A DNA stretch of 64,000 nucleotides from Natrinema hispanicum. GTDB taxonomy: Archaea > Halobacteriota > Halobacteria > Halobacteriales > Natrialbaceae. The first letter of the stretch is position 1; each line of letters opens with the position of its first letter. The position numbers were made by a program, and so were the translations under genes. Where the stretch lies: assembly GCF_004217335.1 (NCBI RefSeq), contig NZ_SHMP01000005.1, positions 310,001-374,000 of the forward strand. Direction: 5' to 3'. Of the stretch, positions 32,138 to 40,700 are shown piece by piece. Under the pieces are notes generated by a model. The model was given only the letters and a program-made list of their open reading frames with translations, was not told where the DNA came from and did not search any database.

Positions 32138-32827
32138 ATGACGCAATCACCCGCTCCCACGGACGAACCGACGACTGACGTACCTGGTATTGGCGATCCG
32201 TTTCCCGACCTGACCGTCGAGACGAGCATGGGTGAGCGCTCGCTGCCCGACGACTACGAGGACAAGTGGCTCGTCCTGTTTAGCCACCCCGGTGACTTTA
32301 CGCCGGTCTGTACCTCGGAGTTCGTCGCCTTCGAGCAGCGCCGCGAGGAGTTCGAGGAGCTGAACGCCGAACTGCTCGGGCTGTCGGTCGACCGCGTCCA
32401 CTCACACATCAAGTGGACGGAGTGGATCGCCGAGAACCTCGACGTCGACATTCAGTTCCCGATCATCGCCGACGATCAGGGAGCGGTTGCCCAGCAACTC
32501 GGCATGCTCCACCCCGGTGCAGGAACGGCAACCGTCCGTACCGTCTTCGTTATCGATCCGGAGGGGACGGTTCGGCTGCGTCTGACCTACCCGATGGAGA
32601 TCGGCCGCAACATCGACGAAGTCCTCCGCTCGCTGCGTGCACTCCAGAAGAGCGACGACGACGGTGTCGCCGCTCCCGCTGACTGGCCGAACAACGAGAA
32701 GTTCGGTGACCAGGTCCTCCTGTCACCGCCGGGCACCGAGGCCGACGCCGAAGCGCGCAAAGCCGACGCTGCTGACGACGACGACCTGAACTACTACGAC
32801 TGGTGGTTCGTCACCCGCGACAAGTAA
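32138..32827 (+). CDS. 1-Cys peroxiredoxin (Prx6 type)
   Basis: The 229-residue thioredoxin-fold protein has peroxidatic Cys58 in SHPGDFTPVCTSEF and a later conserved arginine in RLRLTYPMEIGRN. No second conserved cysteine is seen at the 2-Cys position. It reduces H2O2, organic peroxides and possibly persulfides. A GAGGGTGAT ribosome-binding site is 9 nt before the ATG, and an ACTTTAATA box lies about 40 nt upstream. Placed between sqr and cydAB, it fits protection of the oxidase-dependent pathway. Confidence 0.92.
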   Translation: MTQSPAPTDEPTTDVPGIGDPFPDLTVETSMGERSLPDDYEDKWLVLFSHPGDFTPVCTSEFVAFEQRREEFEELNAELLGLSVDRVHSHIKWTEWIAENLDVDIQFPIIADDQGAVAQQLGMLHPGAGTATVRTVFVIDPEGTVRLRLTYPMEIGRNIDEVLRSLRALQKSDDDGVAAPADWPNNEKFGDQVLLSPPGTEADAEARKADAADDDDLNYYDWWFVTRDK

Positions 32828-32899
32828 CAACTGACTGACATAGCCGCGGCACCCTCTGTTGGGTGACCGCAACCGAACCCGACATTACCCAACTGTACT

Positions 32900-34300
32900 A
32901 TGATCGATCCAGTCATCGCCAGCAGACTTCAGTTTGCGGTGACGACGATAGTCCACATCATCTTCCCCGTGATGAGTATGGGGCTCGCGCCCTTTCTCAT
33001 CTACTTCACGTGGAAGGAGATACGGACGGGCGCACAGGTATACGAACAACTCCGCACCTTCTGGACGAAGATCTTTGCCATCAGCTTCGTCGTCGGCACC
33101 GTCACAGGCATCGTCCTCGAGTTCGAGTTCGGGACGAACTTCGCGGCGTTTGCGACAGCTGCCGGTGAACTCTTCGGCGGCCCGCTCGCCCTCGAGGGGA
33201 TGATGGCGTTCATGCTCGAGGCGACGTTCCTCGGCATCTTCGTCTTCGGGCGTGACCGCGTTAGCGACCGCCACTACATGCTCTCGAGCGTCCTCGTCGG
33301 GCTCGGGACCTGGCTCTCGGCCGTCTGGATTCTGGTCGCGAACTCCTGGATGCAGACGCCCCGTGGCTACGAGGTGGCGACAGAGAGCGGCCAGCCGATC
33401 ATCAGCCTCGTGGACCCGATTGCGGCGTATGCCAATCCACGGTTCCCGTGGATGTACGTCCACATGCAGAACGCGGCGGTTCTGTCGGTTGCGCTGTTTT
33501 TGACCGGCGTCGCCGCCTACTTCGTCTGGACGAACCGCGACACCGAGTTCTGGCGCACGACGATGAAAGTCGGCCTCGCCGTCTTGCTCGTCACCGCCCC
33601 GTTTCAGGCGATCCATGGCGATGCCTATGGCCGCCACGTCGCGGACACGCAGCCACAGAAGTTCGCCGCCATGGAAGCACAGTACGAGACTGACTCTGGG
33701 GTCGGACTGAAACTCGTGGCGATTCCGACGAGCCTGAGTGACATCACCGATCCCCACGCCGACGACCTCTTCGTTATCGAAATCCCGTTCGTCGCATCGT
33801 TACTTGCAAGTGGGAACGATCCCGGCGCGACAATAACTGGGTTAAGCGATATCGATGCCGAGAGTCCGCCAGTCGCCATCGTCTTCTGGGCGTTCCGGGC
33901 GATGGTCGGCCTCGGAACGTGGTTTATCCTGCTTGCGTTCTGGGGCGGCTACCGATGGTATCAGGGTACCCTGTTCGATGACGACCTGCTGGCGAAAGCG
34001 TTCATGGGATCGTCGGTACTGGGTATCTTTACCGTCGAACTGGGCTGGATCGTCACCGAGGTGGGCCGTCAGCCCTGGGTCATACAGGGCGTGATGAAGA
34101 CGCATGCGGGCGTCTCGTCGTCATTGAGCGGCTCGGAAGCGCTCGCTACACTCGTCGGCTTCGTCGGGGTGTATACGGCGTTGCTCGCCCTCTACTGGTA
34201 CGTCGTCGTTCGACTCATCCGGACGGAGGCTCCGACCCGTTCGCCCACGCCGAAACGCGAGACGAACGTCCCCGAGGAGGTCGTTCCGAGCGATGACTGA
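32900..34300 (+). CDS. cydA: Cytochrome bd quinol oxidase subunit I (copy 1)
   Basis: The 466-residue polytopic protein has the family's early heme-ligand histidine in TIVHIIFPVMSMG (about 18), MQTPRG, the PWMYVHMQNAA helix, and GRQPWVIQG at about 391-399. The Q-loop is of the short type. With CydB it oxidises quinol and reduces O2 to water at high affinity without pumping protons. The downstream cydB starts 8 nt before its stop. It is close to the second copy at 37669-39093, especially in the N-terminal half. Confidence 0.95.
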   Translation: MIDPVIASRLQFAVTTIVHIIFPVMSMGLAPFLIYFTWKEIRTGAQVYEQLRTFWTKIFAISFVVGTVTGIVLEFEFGTNFAAFATAAGELFGGPLALEGMMAFMLEATFLGIFVFGRDRVSDRHYMLSSVLVGLGTWLSAVWILVANSWMQTPRGYEVATESGQPIISLVDPIAAYANPRFPWMYVHMQNAAVLSVALFLTGVAAYFVWTNRDTEFWRTTMKVGLAVLLVTAPFQAIHGDAYGRHVADTQPQKFAAMEAQYETDSGVGLKLVAIPTSLSDITDPHADDLFVIEIPFVASLLASGNDPGATITGLSDIDAESPPVAIVFWAFRAMVGLGTWFILLAFWGGYRWYQGTLFDDDLLAKAFMGSSVLGIFTVELGWIVTEVGRQPWVIQGVMKTHAGVSSSLSGSEALATLVGFVGVYTALLALYWYVVVRLIRTEAPTRSPTPKRETNVPEEVVPSDD

Positions 34301-35306
34301 CATATCGATCGTGGTGACGCCCGCCCTCGCCAATGGGCCACTCTTCGGCCTGCCGCTCGAGGAACTCTGGTTCGGGCTCGTGTTCGCCGTCTTCGGAACG
34401 TTCCTGTTTCTCGACGGGTTCGACTTCGGCGTCGGCGCGCTGTTTGCCACGCGAACGACCGACGGCGAGCGTGAGCAGTTGCTGGCTTCGATCGGCCCGT
34501 TCTGGGACGGCAACGAGGTGTGGCTTGTCGTCTTCGGTGGCATGCTGTTTGCCGTCTTCCCGTCGGTGTACGCGACGCTGTTCAGTCGCCACTACCTGCT
34601 AATGTTCGCCATCCTCGGTGCGCTCATCATCCGCGGGCTCGCCCCCGAAATGTACGAGCAGCGCCACGACGAGGACTGGCAACGTTGGTGGGGCCGCGCG
34701 TTCATCGTCGGGAGTATCGCGTCACCGTTCTTCCTCGGTGTCTTCGTCGGCAACTGGCTGTTCGGCGTCGAGGGTGTCGCCTCGATCGCGAGCCTGCTGG
34801 CTGGTCTGGCCGTCATCGCACTGACGATCGTCGACGGTGCTGCCTTCCTCGGACTGAAAACCCGGGGCGACGTCCGGCTCGAGACGCGGTCACTCGGCCA
34901 TCTCGCGCAGGTCGTCTACCTCCTGTTGGCAGTCGCGACGTTGGTCGTTGGCAGTCGGTCGTCACCACACGTCGCGTTGCTCTCGGTACCGACGCTCGGC
35001 CTGCTTGGGCTGACGGTGCTGCTCGCCGGTGTTCACGTGGTCGCCGGGTGGGCCGGTCGCTACTACCTGGCCTTTGCGGCCGTCGCGGGGCAGGTGTACG
35101 GACTCGTCGCACTCGCGGCGACGCTGCTGTTCCCGCTGATCGACCCGGCGACTGGGCTCACGGTCGCGGATGCGATCGTGTCGTCGCTGTCGCTGAACAT
35201 AATGACCATTGGCTCGTCGATCCTCTTGCCACTGATCGCGACGTACTTCATCGTGCTGTACTCGTCGTTCAGTGGCCCCGTCGAAGAGGGCGAGTCCTAC
35301 ACGTAG
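34293..35306 (+). CDS. cydB: Cytochrome bd quinol oxidase subunit II (copy 1)
   Basis: The 337-residue integral membrane protein has the CydB hallmark LDGFDFGVGALFATR (about 43-57), WDGNEVWLVVFGG (about 70-82), and nine or so hydrophobic segments. It pairs with the overlapping cydA (8-nt overlap). The reading frame is intact. A T-rich CTCTTTTC just after its end (about 35318) probably terminates the operon. Confidence 0.95.
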   Translation: MTDISIVVTPALANGPLFGLPLEELWFGLVFAVFGTFLFLDGFDFGVGALFATRTTDGEREQLLASIGPFWDGNEVWLVVFGGMLFAVFPSVYATLFSRHYLLMFAILGALIIRGLAPEMYEQRHDEDWQRWWGRAFIVGSIASPFFLGVFVGNWLFGVEGVASIASLLAGLAVIALTIVDGAAFLGLKTRGDVRLETRSLGHLAQVVYLLLAVATLVVGSRSSPHVALLSVPTLGLLGLTVLLAGVHVVAGWAGRYYLAFAAVAGQVYGLVALAATLLFPLIDPATGLTVADAIVSSLSLNIMTIGSSILLPLIATYFIVLYSSFSGPVEEGESYT

Positions 35307-35680
35307 GGCTGCTGTCTCTTTTCGGACGCGAGATTTCATATTCTGGTATAAATAAAACACGTCTCTAACTACTGTTACGGTTGCCTACACCCGGTTCTGC
35401 GCGTCGTTGCGAGAAAACTCGAGCAGCAGCGACAGCACATCCAGTCTACGGGCCCTCTCTCCCAATGTCCCGTCCCTCTCGCTAGCACTGACTGACAGTG
35501 ATCCGTATCAGGGACGACAGCTCATACGATCAGACAACAGTCAGTAAAACTCGATCACGCCTCGACGGCTGTCGCCGTCAGCGACAGCGTCTTAGGTACG
35601 ATTGAGGGATAAACCGTTTTGTCCGGCAGTATCAGGCGACGGTCGCAAAGTGATCCAGTTCGGATTCACACCGTGGCAGA
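35307..35680. other. Intergenic region between converging bd-oxidase clusters
   Basis: About 370 nt without a plausible gene. It lies between the rightward cydAB operon and the leftward cluster headed by the second cydAB, so both transcripts should end here. A T-run occurs near 35320. Confidence 0.5.
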
Positions 35681-35890
35681 TCACGTCCCATGCCACTTGC
35701 GATAGAAGCCGACGCTGAACAGCAACAGGAGCAGCCCGATTCCGATGCTCCGGAAGAACGACCCGTAATCGCCGCTAAGATACACTTGTAGCAGGCCGAC
35801 GCCGACGAGTACCGCGATGACGAGGATCGATAACACGAGCATCCACGTCGCATCGTCGACCGTATCAGTACTATTCACGGCTGGATCCAC
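35681..35890 (-). CDS. Small two-helix membrane protein
   Basis: The protein is 69 residues from GTG 35890. Two hydrophobic helices (about 17-36 and 47-62) are joined by YLSGDYGSFFRS, and it ends with a basic FYRKWHGT. It is the last of five leftward genes that begin with the second cydA. No family is recognised. A role with the bd oxidase is possible by position only. Confidence 0.6.
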   Translation of the reverse strand: MDPAVNSTDTVDDATWMLVLSILVIAVLVGVGLLQVYLSGDYGSFFRSIGIGLLLLLFSVGFYRKWHGT

Positions 35891-36014
35891 CCCGTCAACG
35901 GTGACTGCAGGCGACAGCGGTTGCTCACGATGTCTCTCCTCGAGTCGTCCGCTGGGGTGGTGTGTCTAGTTGGCATATGCAGAGTACCGAGGCCGGGGAT
36001 AAGGAGCGTGGGCG

Positions 36015-36227
36015 TCAGTGCGTCGTCGCCTCGGGAGAGAGGCCGATTCCCGCCAGCAGGAGGCCGGCGGCGACGATCAACCCGAGGCCGAGTGCCGTGA
36101 CGATATCGCCGAGTCTGAACATCCAGACGGCTGTGATGAGGCTCGCGAGGACCATCGCGACGCCGCTTACGAACAGGGAACTGTTGTACGGCTTGTGTCC
36201 ATCGTTCTGTGACATGGGTTGGCTCAC
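36015..36227 (-). CDS. Small two-helix membrane protein
   Basis: The protein is 70 residues from ATG 36227 (a second ATG at 36215 is possible), with two hydrophobic segments (about 17-36 and 42-63) and MFRLGDIVTALGLG in between. It has the same strand and spacing (124 nt) as its neighbours in the second cyd cluster. Function unknown. Confidence 0.62.
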   Translation of the reverse strand: MSQPMSQNDGHKPYNSSLFVSGVAMVLASLITAVWMFRLGDIVTALGLGLIVAAGLLLAGIGLSPEATTH

Positions 36228-36351
36228 ATGTGGTACAACGGCCCGAACGCGCTAAAGTGGTGACCTGTTGGACAGTATTGTCTGCTCTAGGGGGCATTTC
36301 GCGGTTCGAGGTAATAATTGCGAACGGGAGTCTCGAGTCGGACATGTGTTG

Positions 36352-36675
36352 TTATGATAGCTCTCCGGTCAGCTGTACCCAGCCCTTGATCAGTTGGTTC
36401 ACGTTGTAGAAGATGACGCCGACGGTGAGAAGCGACGTCGCGAGATAGATGAGAAAACCAACCGGGCCACCGACCGTGGTACCGAGGATGCTGCCGGTAA
36501 TGCCAACGGCGGTGAGTTCGAACCACGTGACCAGTATTCGCGAGCCGAGTTGCGGCGGTGACTGGTCGCGATTGGATCGGCGGCGTTCGACACCGGTACC
36601 GGTGTGTTCCTCGTTACGAATCGAGTCGTCCTCAACGGTGCTCGTTCCGTTGCCGTCCGTCTTGTCACGCTCCAT
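36352..36675 (-). CDS. Small membrane protein coupled to the second cydB
   Basis: The 107-residue protein has a hydrophilic, charged first half (about 1-42) and two transmembrane helices in the second half. Its ATG overlaps the cydB stop as TGATG, so translation is coupled. Known: bacterial cytochrome bd has tiny accessory subunits (CydX, CydH), but this protein is larger and no similarity can be claimed. It is a candidate accessory or assembly factor. Confidence 0.72.
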   Translation of the reverse strand: MERDKTDGNGTSTVEDDSIRNEEHTGTGVERRRSNRDQSPPQLGSRILVTWFELTAVGITGSILGTTVGGPVGFLIYLATSLLTVGVIFYNVNQLIKGWVQLTGELS

Positions 36676-37676
36676 CAGTACGATTCCTCCACGTCGATCG
36701 GTCCGCTAAACGCCGAGTACAGCACGCCGAAATAAATAAAGATCAGTGGCAAGAGCAACCCTGCACCGATCGACATGAGATTGAGCGGGACCGTCGAGAC
36801 GATCGCTGCGTCGACGGTCAAGCCAACTGCAGGGTCGATGGTCGGATACATTAGCCCGGCGACGATACTCACGAGACTGAACACGAGCCCCGCAGCAGCG
36901 ACGAACGCCACGTAGTACCAATCACGGCTCGTCGCCACGGCGTACACGCCGGCGAGGGCGAGCGTCAGCACGACGAGTGCTACCACGAGCGGCGAGACGA
37001 GTGCCGACCGAAGATCAGGGACCGCGACGGCGATGTACGCAAGCGTCAGGACGACTAACACGAGGTAGGCACCGAGCGCGCGATAGCCGTCCGCCTGGAG
37101 GTCGGCACGGAGCTCGCCCCGCGTCTTCAGCCGGAGGAAGGCAACACCGTCAACGACAGTGAGCGCGACGACGGTCAGGCCAACGACGAGGCTGGGAAGG
37201 GTAATGATGGTCGTCGCGCCGACCAACCAGTTGGCGGTGAACATGCCGAGGAAAAACGGCGCTGTGACGCTGCCGACGATGAACGCGCGGCCCCACCAGT
37301 AGTGCCACCGGTCGTCCTCGCGCTGTTCGTACATCTCGGGGGCGAGTCCGCGGACGATGAGTGCGCCGAGGATGGCGAACATTAGCAGGTAATGACGGCT
37401 AAACAGGTTGCCGTAGACGGCCGGAAACGCCGCAAAGAGCGCACCACCGAAGACGACTAGCCACACCTCGTTACCGTCCCAGAACGGGCCGATCGCGGCC
37501 AGTAATTGCTCACGTTCGTGACTGTCTGCACGGGTCGCAAACAGCAATCCGACGCCGAAGTCGAACCCGTCGAGAAACAGGAACATCGCGAAGATAAAAA
37601 ACACCAGTCCGAACCAGATATCCGCGAGCGGCAAGTCGAATAACGGACCGTTCGCGAGCCAGCCGCCGTCAGTCAT
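36675..37676 (-). CDS. cydB: Cytochrome bd quinol oxidase subunit II (copy 2)
   Basis: The 333-residue protein shares with copy 1 the motifs LDGFDFGVGLLFATR and WDGNEVWLVVFGG, and the same length and helix layout. The 8-nt overlap with its cydA is the same as in copy 1, showing that the operon was duplicated as a unit. Its end overlaps the 107-residue membrane-protein gene. Confidence 0.95.
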   Translation of the reverse strand: MTDGGWLANGPLFDLPLADIWFGLVFFIFAMFLFLDGFDFGVGLLFATRADSHEREQLLAAIGPFWDGNEVWLVVFGGALFAAFPAVYGNLFSRHYLLMFAILGALIVRGLAPEMYEQREDDRWHYWWGRAFIVGSVTAPFFLGMFTANWLVGATTIITLPSLVVGLTVVALTVVDGVAFLRLKTRGELRADLQADGYRALGAYLVLVVLTLAYIAVAVPDLRSALVSPLVVALVVLTLALAGVYAVATSRDWYYVAFVAAAGLVFSLVSIVAGLMYPTIDPAVGLTVDAAIVSTVPLNLMSIGAGLLLPLIFIYFGVLYSAFSGPIDVEESY

Positions 37677-39093
37677 CAGCGCCCACCTCGTCCGTCGGCG
37701 TTTCCGGACGCTCAGTCACCGTGAGGTCAGCCGGTGCTGGCGGGCCGCTACGGACGATTCGGGCGACGACGTAGAGATACAACACGAGCAACGCTAAATA
37801 GACGACGGTAAAGCCGGCCAATGTCACCGTCGCTTCTGTGCCGGTGAGGTCCGACGAAACGCCGGCACTCGTCTTCATGACGTCTTGAATGATCCATGGC
37901 TGGCGACCGACTTCGGTGACGACCCAGCCGAGATGGACGGCGAAGATACCAAGCGGCGTCGACGCCATCAGCGCCAGGTGCAGCAGGTCGTCCTCGAGGA
38001 GTTGGCCACGAATCCAGCGGTAGCCGCCCCAGACGGCCAGAAGGATGAACCAAAACCCGAGGCCGACCATCGCCCGGAACGACCAGAAGACGAGGGCGAC
38101 GGGTGGCTGTGGGCCTTCGAACTCCTCGAGGCCGCGGATCGTCGCCTGTGGATCACCACCACTGGCGAGCCACGACGCGCCACCTGGGATCCCGATACCG
38201 AAGATGTCCTTCGCCCGGGGATCGAGGAGATCCTGCATACTCGTCGGGAACGCAATGATGTACTCGGGGACGTACGATTCAGTCTCCCAGATGGCTTCCA
38301 TTGCGGCGAACTTCTGTGGCTGCGTTTCGAACACGTGTCGTGCATAGAGGTCGCCGTGAAGGACCTGCAGCGGCGCGGTGATGATGAGCGCGACGAGCCC
38401 GATCTTGAGCGTCGTCTCCCAGAAGTCGACGTTCTCGATCGGGTAGCCCCAGATATGGTGGCGGAACACGAAGTACGCGCCCAGCCCCGCCAGAACGAGC
38501 GCCACGGATTCGACGGCGGCGTTTTGCATGTGGACGTACATCCAGATGAATCGCGGGTTCAGGTACGCAGCGAGGGGATCGACGAGCGTAACCACCTGCT
38601 GGCCGTTTTCGGAGACCAGTTCGTACCCGCGTGGCGTCTGCATCCAGGAGTTGGCAACCAGGATCCAGACGGCCGAGAGCCAGGTGCCGATACCGACTGC
38701 GACCGCCGAGATCATATAGAGGACGTCCCCGACGCGCTGGCGGCCGAAAACGAAGATGCCGAGGAACGTCGCCTCGAGCATGAACGCCATCATCCCCTCG
38801 AGGGCAAGCGGCCCGCCAAAGAGGTCGCCCGCGGCCGTCGCAAACACCGCGAAGTTCGTCCCGAACTCGAACTCGAGGACGATGCCTGTGACGGTGCCGA
38901 CGACGAAGCTGATGGCGAAGATCTTCGTCCAGAACCGCCGAAGCTGCTCGTAGATGGGCTTGCCGGTGCGGATATCCTTCCAGGTGAAATAGATAAGGAA
39001 GGGTGCGAGCCCCATACTCATCACGGGGAAAATAATGTGGACGATCGTCGTCACCGCAAACTGCAGTCGGCTTGCAGCGACGGGCTCAAGCAT
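37669..39093 (-). CDS. cydA: Cytochrome bd quinol oxidase subunit I (copy 2)
   Basis: The 474-residue protein is very similar to copy 1 in the N-terminal half (TIVHIIFPVMSMG, LEGMMAFMLEATFLG) and differs more in the quinol-side loop (about 245-320). The GRQPWIIQD segment is conserved. The divergent loop could alter quinone or inhibitor handling, so the two oxidases may serve different conditions. It is divergent from fen1. Confidence 0.95.
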   Translation of the reverse strand: MLEPVAASRLQFAVTTIVHIIFPVMSMGLAPFLIYFTWKDIRTGKPIYEQLRRFWTKIFAISFVVGTVTGIVLEFEFGTNFAVFATAAGDLFGGPLALEGMMAFMLEATFLGIFVFGRQRVGDVLYMISAVAVGIGTWLSAVWILVANSWMQTPRGYELVSENGQQVVTLVDPLAAYLNPRFIWMYVHMQNAAVESVALVLAGLGAYFVFRHHIWGYPIENVDFWETTLKIGLVALIITAPLQVLHGDLYARHVFETQPQKFAAMEAIWETESYVPEYIIAFPTSMQDLLDPRAKDIFGIGIPGGASWLASGGDPQATIRGLEEFEGPQPPVALVFWSFRAMVGLGFWFILLAVWGGYRWIRGQLLEDDLLHLALMASTPLGIFAVHLGWVVTEVGRQPWIIQDVMKTSAGVSSDLTGTEATVTLAGFTVVYLALLVLYLYVVARIVRSGPPAPADLTVTERPETPTDEVGADD

Positions 39094-39405
39094 GGCAGGA
39101 ACGTGGGGAGGGCGGCGCTGACACGTCTTTTGTGTGAACGTACCAGAAAGAATGAATGGAGTTATATGATTTCGCTGTCATACCTAGAACTAAATTAGGA
39201 CCGAATTATCTTATAGCTCACCCCTAACTGTTGTCTCGAGAGGGACGTTCTGGCCGCCGGTATGACGACAAACTGTTGTGATCCATTCGTCCGACCAACA
39301 CAACGACCAGTCACCAGTCCACAGCTCCGGCTCGGGGCTCGCCGACGGGGACGAACCGCATCGGAAGCCAACGATTGAAATCCCAGTCGTCCCAAGGAGT
39401 CTGCA
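39094..39405. other. Divergent promoter region of the second cyd operon and fen1
   Basis: No gene was found. TTATATGA near 39160 is a TATA-like box, and CCTA...TAGG around 39184-39200 is a weak palindrome. Regulation of the two genes cannot be read further. Confidence 0.45.
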
Positions 39406-40383
39406 ATGGGAAACGCTGCACTCCGGGACATCGCTGTCATCGACGAAATCCCCTTCGATGACGTCGAAGGTGTCGTCGCCGTCGACGCCCACAACTGGCT
39501 CTACCGCTATCTAACGACGACGGTCAAGTGGACCGACAGCGAGACGTATACGACCGCCGACGGCACCGAAGTCGCCAACCTCGTCGGTATCGTCCAGGGC
39601 CTCCCCAAGTTCTTCGAGAACGACGTGACGCCGGTGATGGTCTTCGACGGCGGCCCCTCCGAACTCAAAGACGACGAGATCGAATCCCGCCGTGAGCAAC
39701 GCCGCAGCTACGAGGAACAACTCGAGACCGCTCGCGAGGAAGGCGACGCGGTCGCCATCGCGCAACTCGAGTCCCGAACGCAACGGCTGACGCCGACGAT
39801 CCAGGAGACGAGCCGCGAACTCCTCCGATTGCTCGACGTGCCGATCGTCGAAGCACCCGCGGAGGGAGAAGCACAGGCCGCCCACATGGCCAAACACGGT
39901 GACGCCGACTACGTCGGCTCGGAGGACTACGACGCCTTGCTTTTCGGGGCACCGCGTACCCTTCGCCAGCTTACGAGCAAGGGCGATCCCGAACTGATGG
40001 ATCTCGAGGCCACCCTCGACCATCACGACCTCACGCTCGAGCAGCTAATCGACGCGGCGATCCTCATCGGGACGGACTTCAACGAGGGTGTCTCCGGCAT
40101 CGGCCCCAAGACGGCGCTCTCCGAAATCGCCGATCACGGCGACCTCTGGAGCGTTCTCGAGGCTCGCGGCGACCACATCGAGCACGCCGACCGCGTCAGA
40201 CAGCTGTTCCGTGATCCCAACGTGACCGACGACTACGAGTTCGAGACGACGCTCGAGCCGGATCTCGCCGCCGCTCGTGAGTACGTCACCGACGAGTGGG
40301 GAGTCGACGAGAGCGAAGTCGCACGAGGCTTCGAGCGGATCGAGGAAAGCGTCACCCAGACGGGACTGGACCGTTGGACGTGA
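39406..40383 (+). CDS. fen: Flap endonuclease 1
   Basis: The 325-residue 5'-flap nuclease has metal-binding acids in VVAVDAHN (Asp27), [27 protein letters not shown] and GTDFN, plus the helix-two-turn-helix [10 protein letters not shown]. It removes RNA/DNA flaps during Okazaki fragment maturation and repair. The last eight residues, QTGLDRWT, fit a PIP box (QxxLxxW), so it should bind the PCNA clamp. Length is normal for archaeal FEN1. Confidence 0.94.
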   Translation: MGNAALRDIAVIDEIPFDDVEGVVAVDAHNWLYRYLTTTVKWTDSETYTTADGTEVANLVGIVQGLPKFFENDVTPVMVFDGGPSELKDDEIESRREQRRSYEEQLETAREEGDAVAIAQLESRTQRLTPTIQETSRELLRLLDVPIVEAPAEGEAQAAHMAKHGDADYVGSEDYDALLFGAPRTLRQLTSKGDPELMDLEATLDHHDLTLEQLIDAAILIGTDFNEGVSGIGPKTALSEIADHGDLWSVLEARGDHIEHADRVRQLFRDPNVTDDYEFETTLEPDLAAAREYVTDEWGVDESEVARGFERIEESVTQTGLDRWT

Positions 40384-40580
40384 GCGAAGCGAGCGTGTGG
40401 TCGAAGATCGGTATCCAAAACTGATGGCCGGGAGCGGCGGGCAGCCGCAATGCGCGGCTGACCCCGCGACTCGGGGGAGGGCAGGCCGCTGTACCGACAC
40501 CGACCGCGAGCGAACGAAGTGAGCGAGCGGGCCGACGACCGACCTGTAAGGGAGGGAGGAGTGCTTTTGATCAACCCTAA
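40384..40580. other. Intergenic region after fen1
   Basis: GC-rich, with scattered GAGCGAA/GCGAAG-like short repeats but no gene. Confidence 0.4.
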
Positions 40581-40678
40581 GCGGGAGCGAAGCTCCCGCG
40601 AGGTCCGAGAGAGCTTTGCTCTCTCGAGATTTTACCGAGAGACGTCGCGAGCGAGGCACGGAGCGCCTCGCTCGCGAC
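40581..40678. repeat. Three perfect stem-loops in tandem between converging genes
   Basis: Stem 1: GCGGGAGC/GCTCCCGC, loop GAA (40581-40599). Stem 2: CGAGAGAGC/GCTCTCTCG, loop TTT (40606-40626). Stem 3: a 14-bp stem, GTCGCGAGCGAGGC with its complement, 7-nt loop (40644-40678). They lie between the ends of fen1 and mvaD. Probably bidirectional terminator or mRNA 3'-end structures. The long third stem is unusually perfect. Confidence 0.6.
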
Positions 40679-40700
40679 AGACCGCAGTGTAAAAGGTTGG

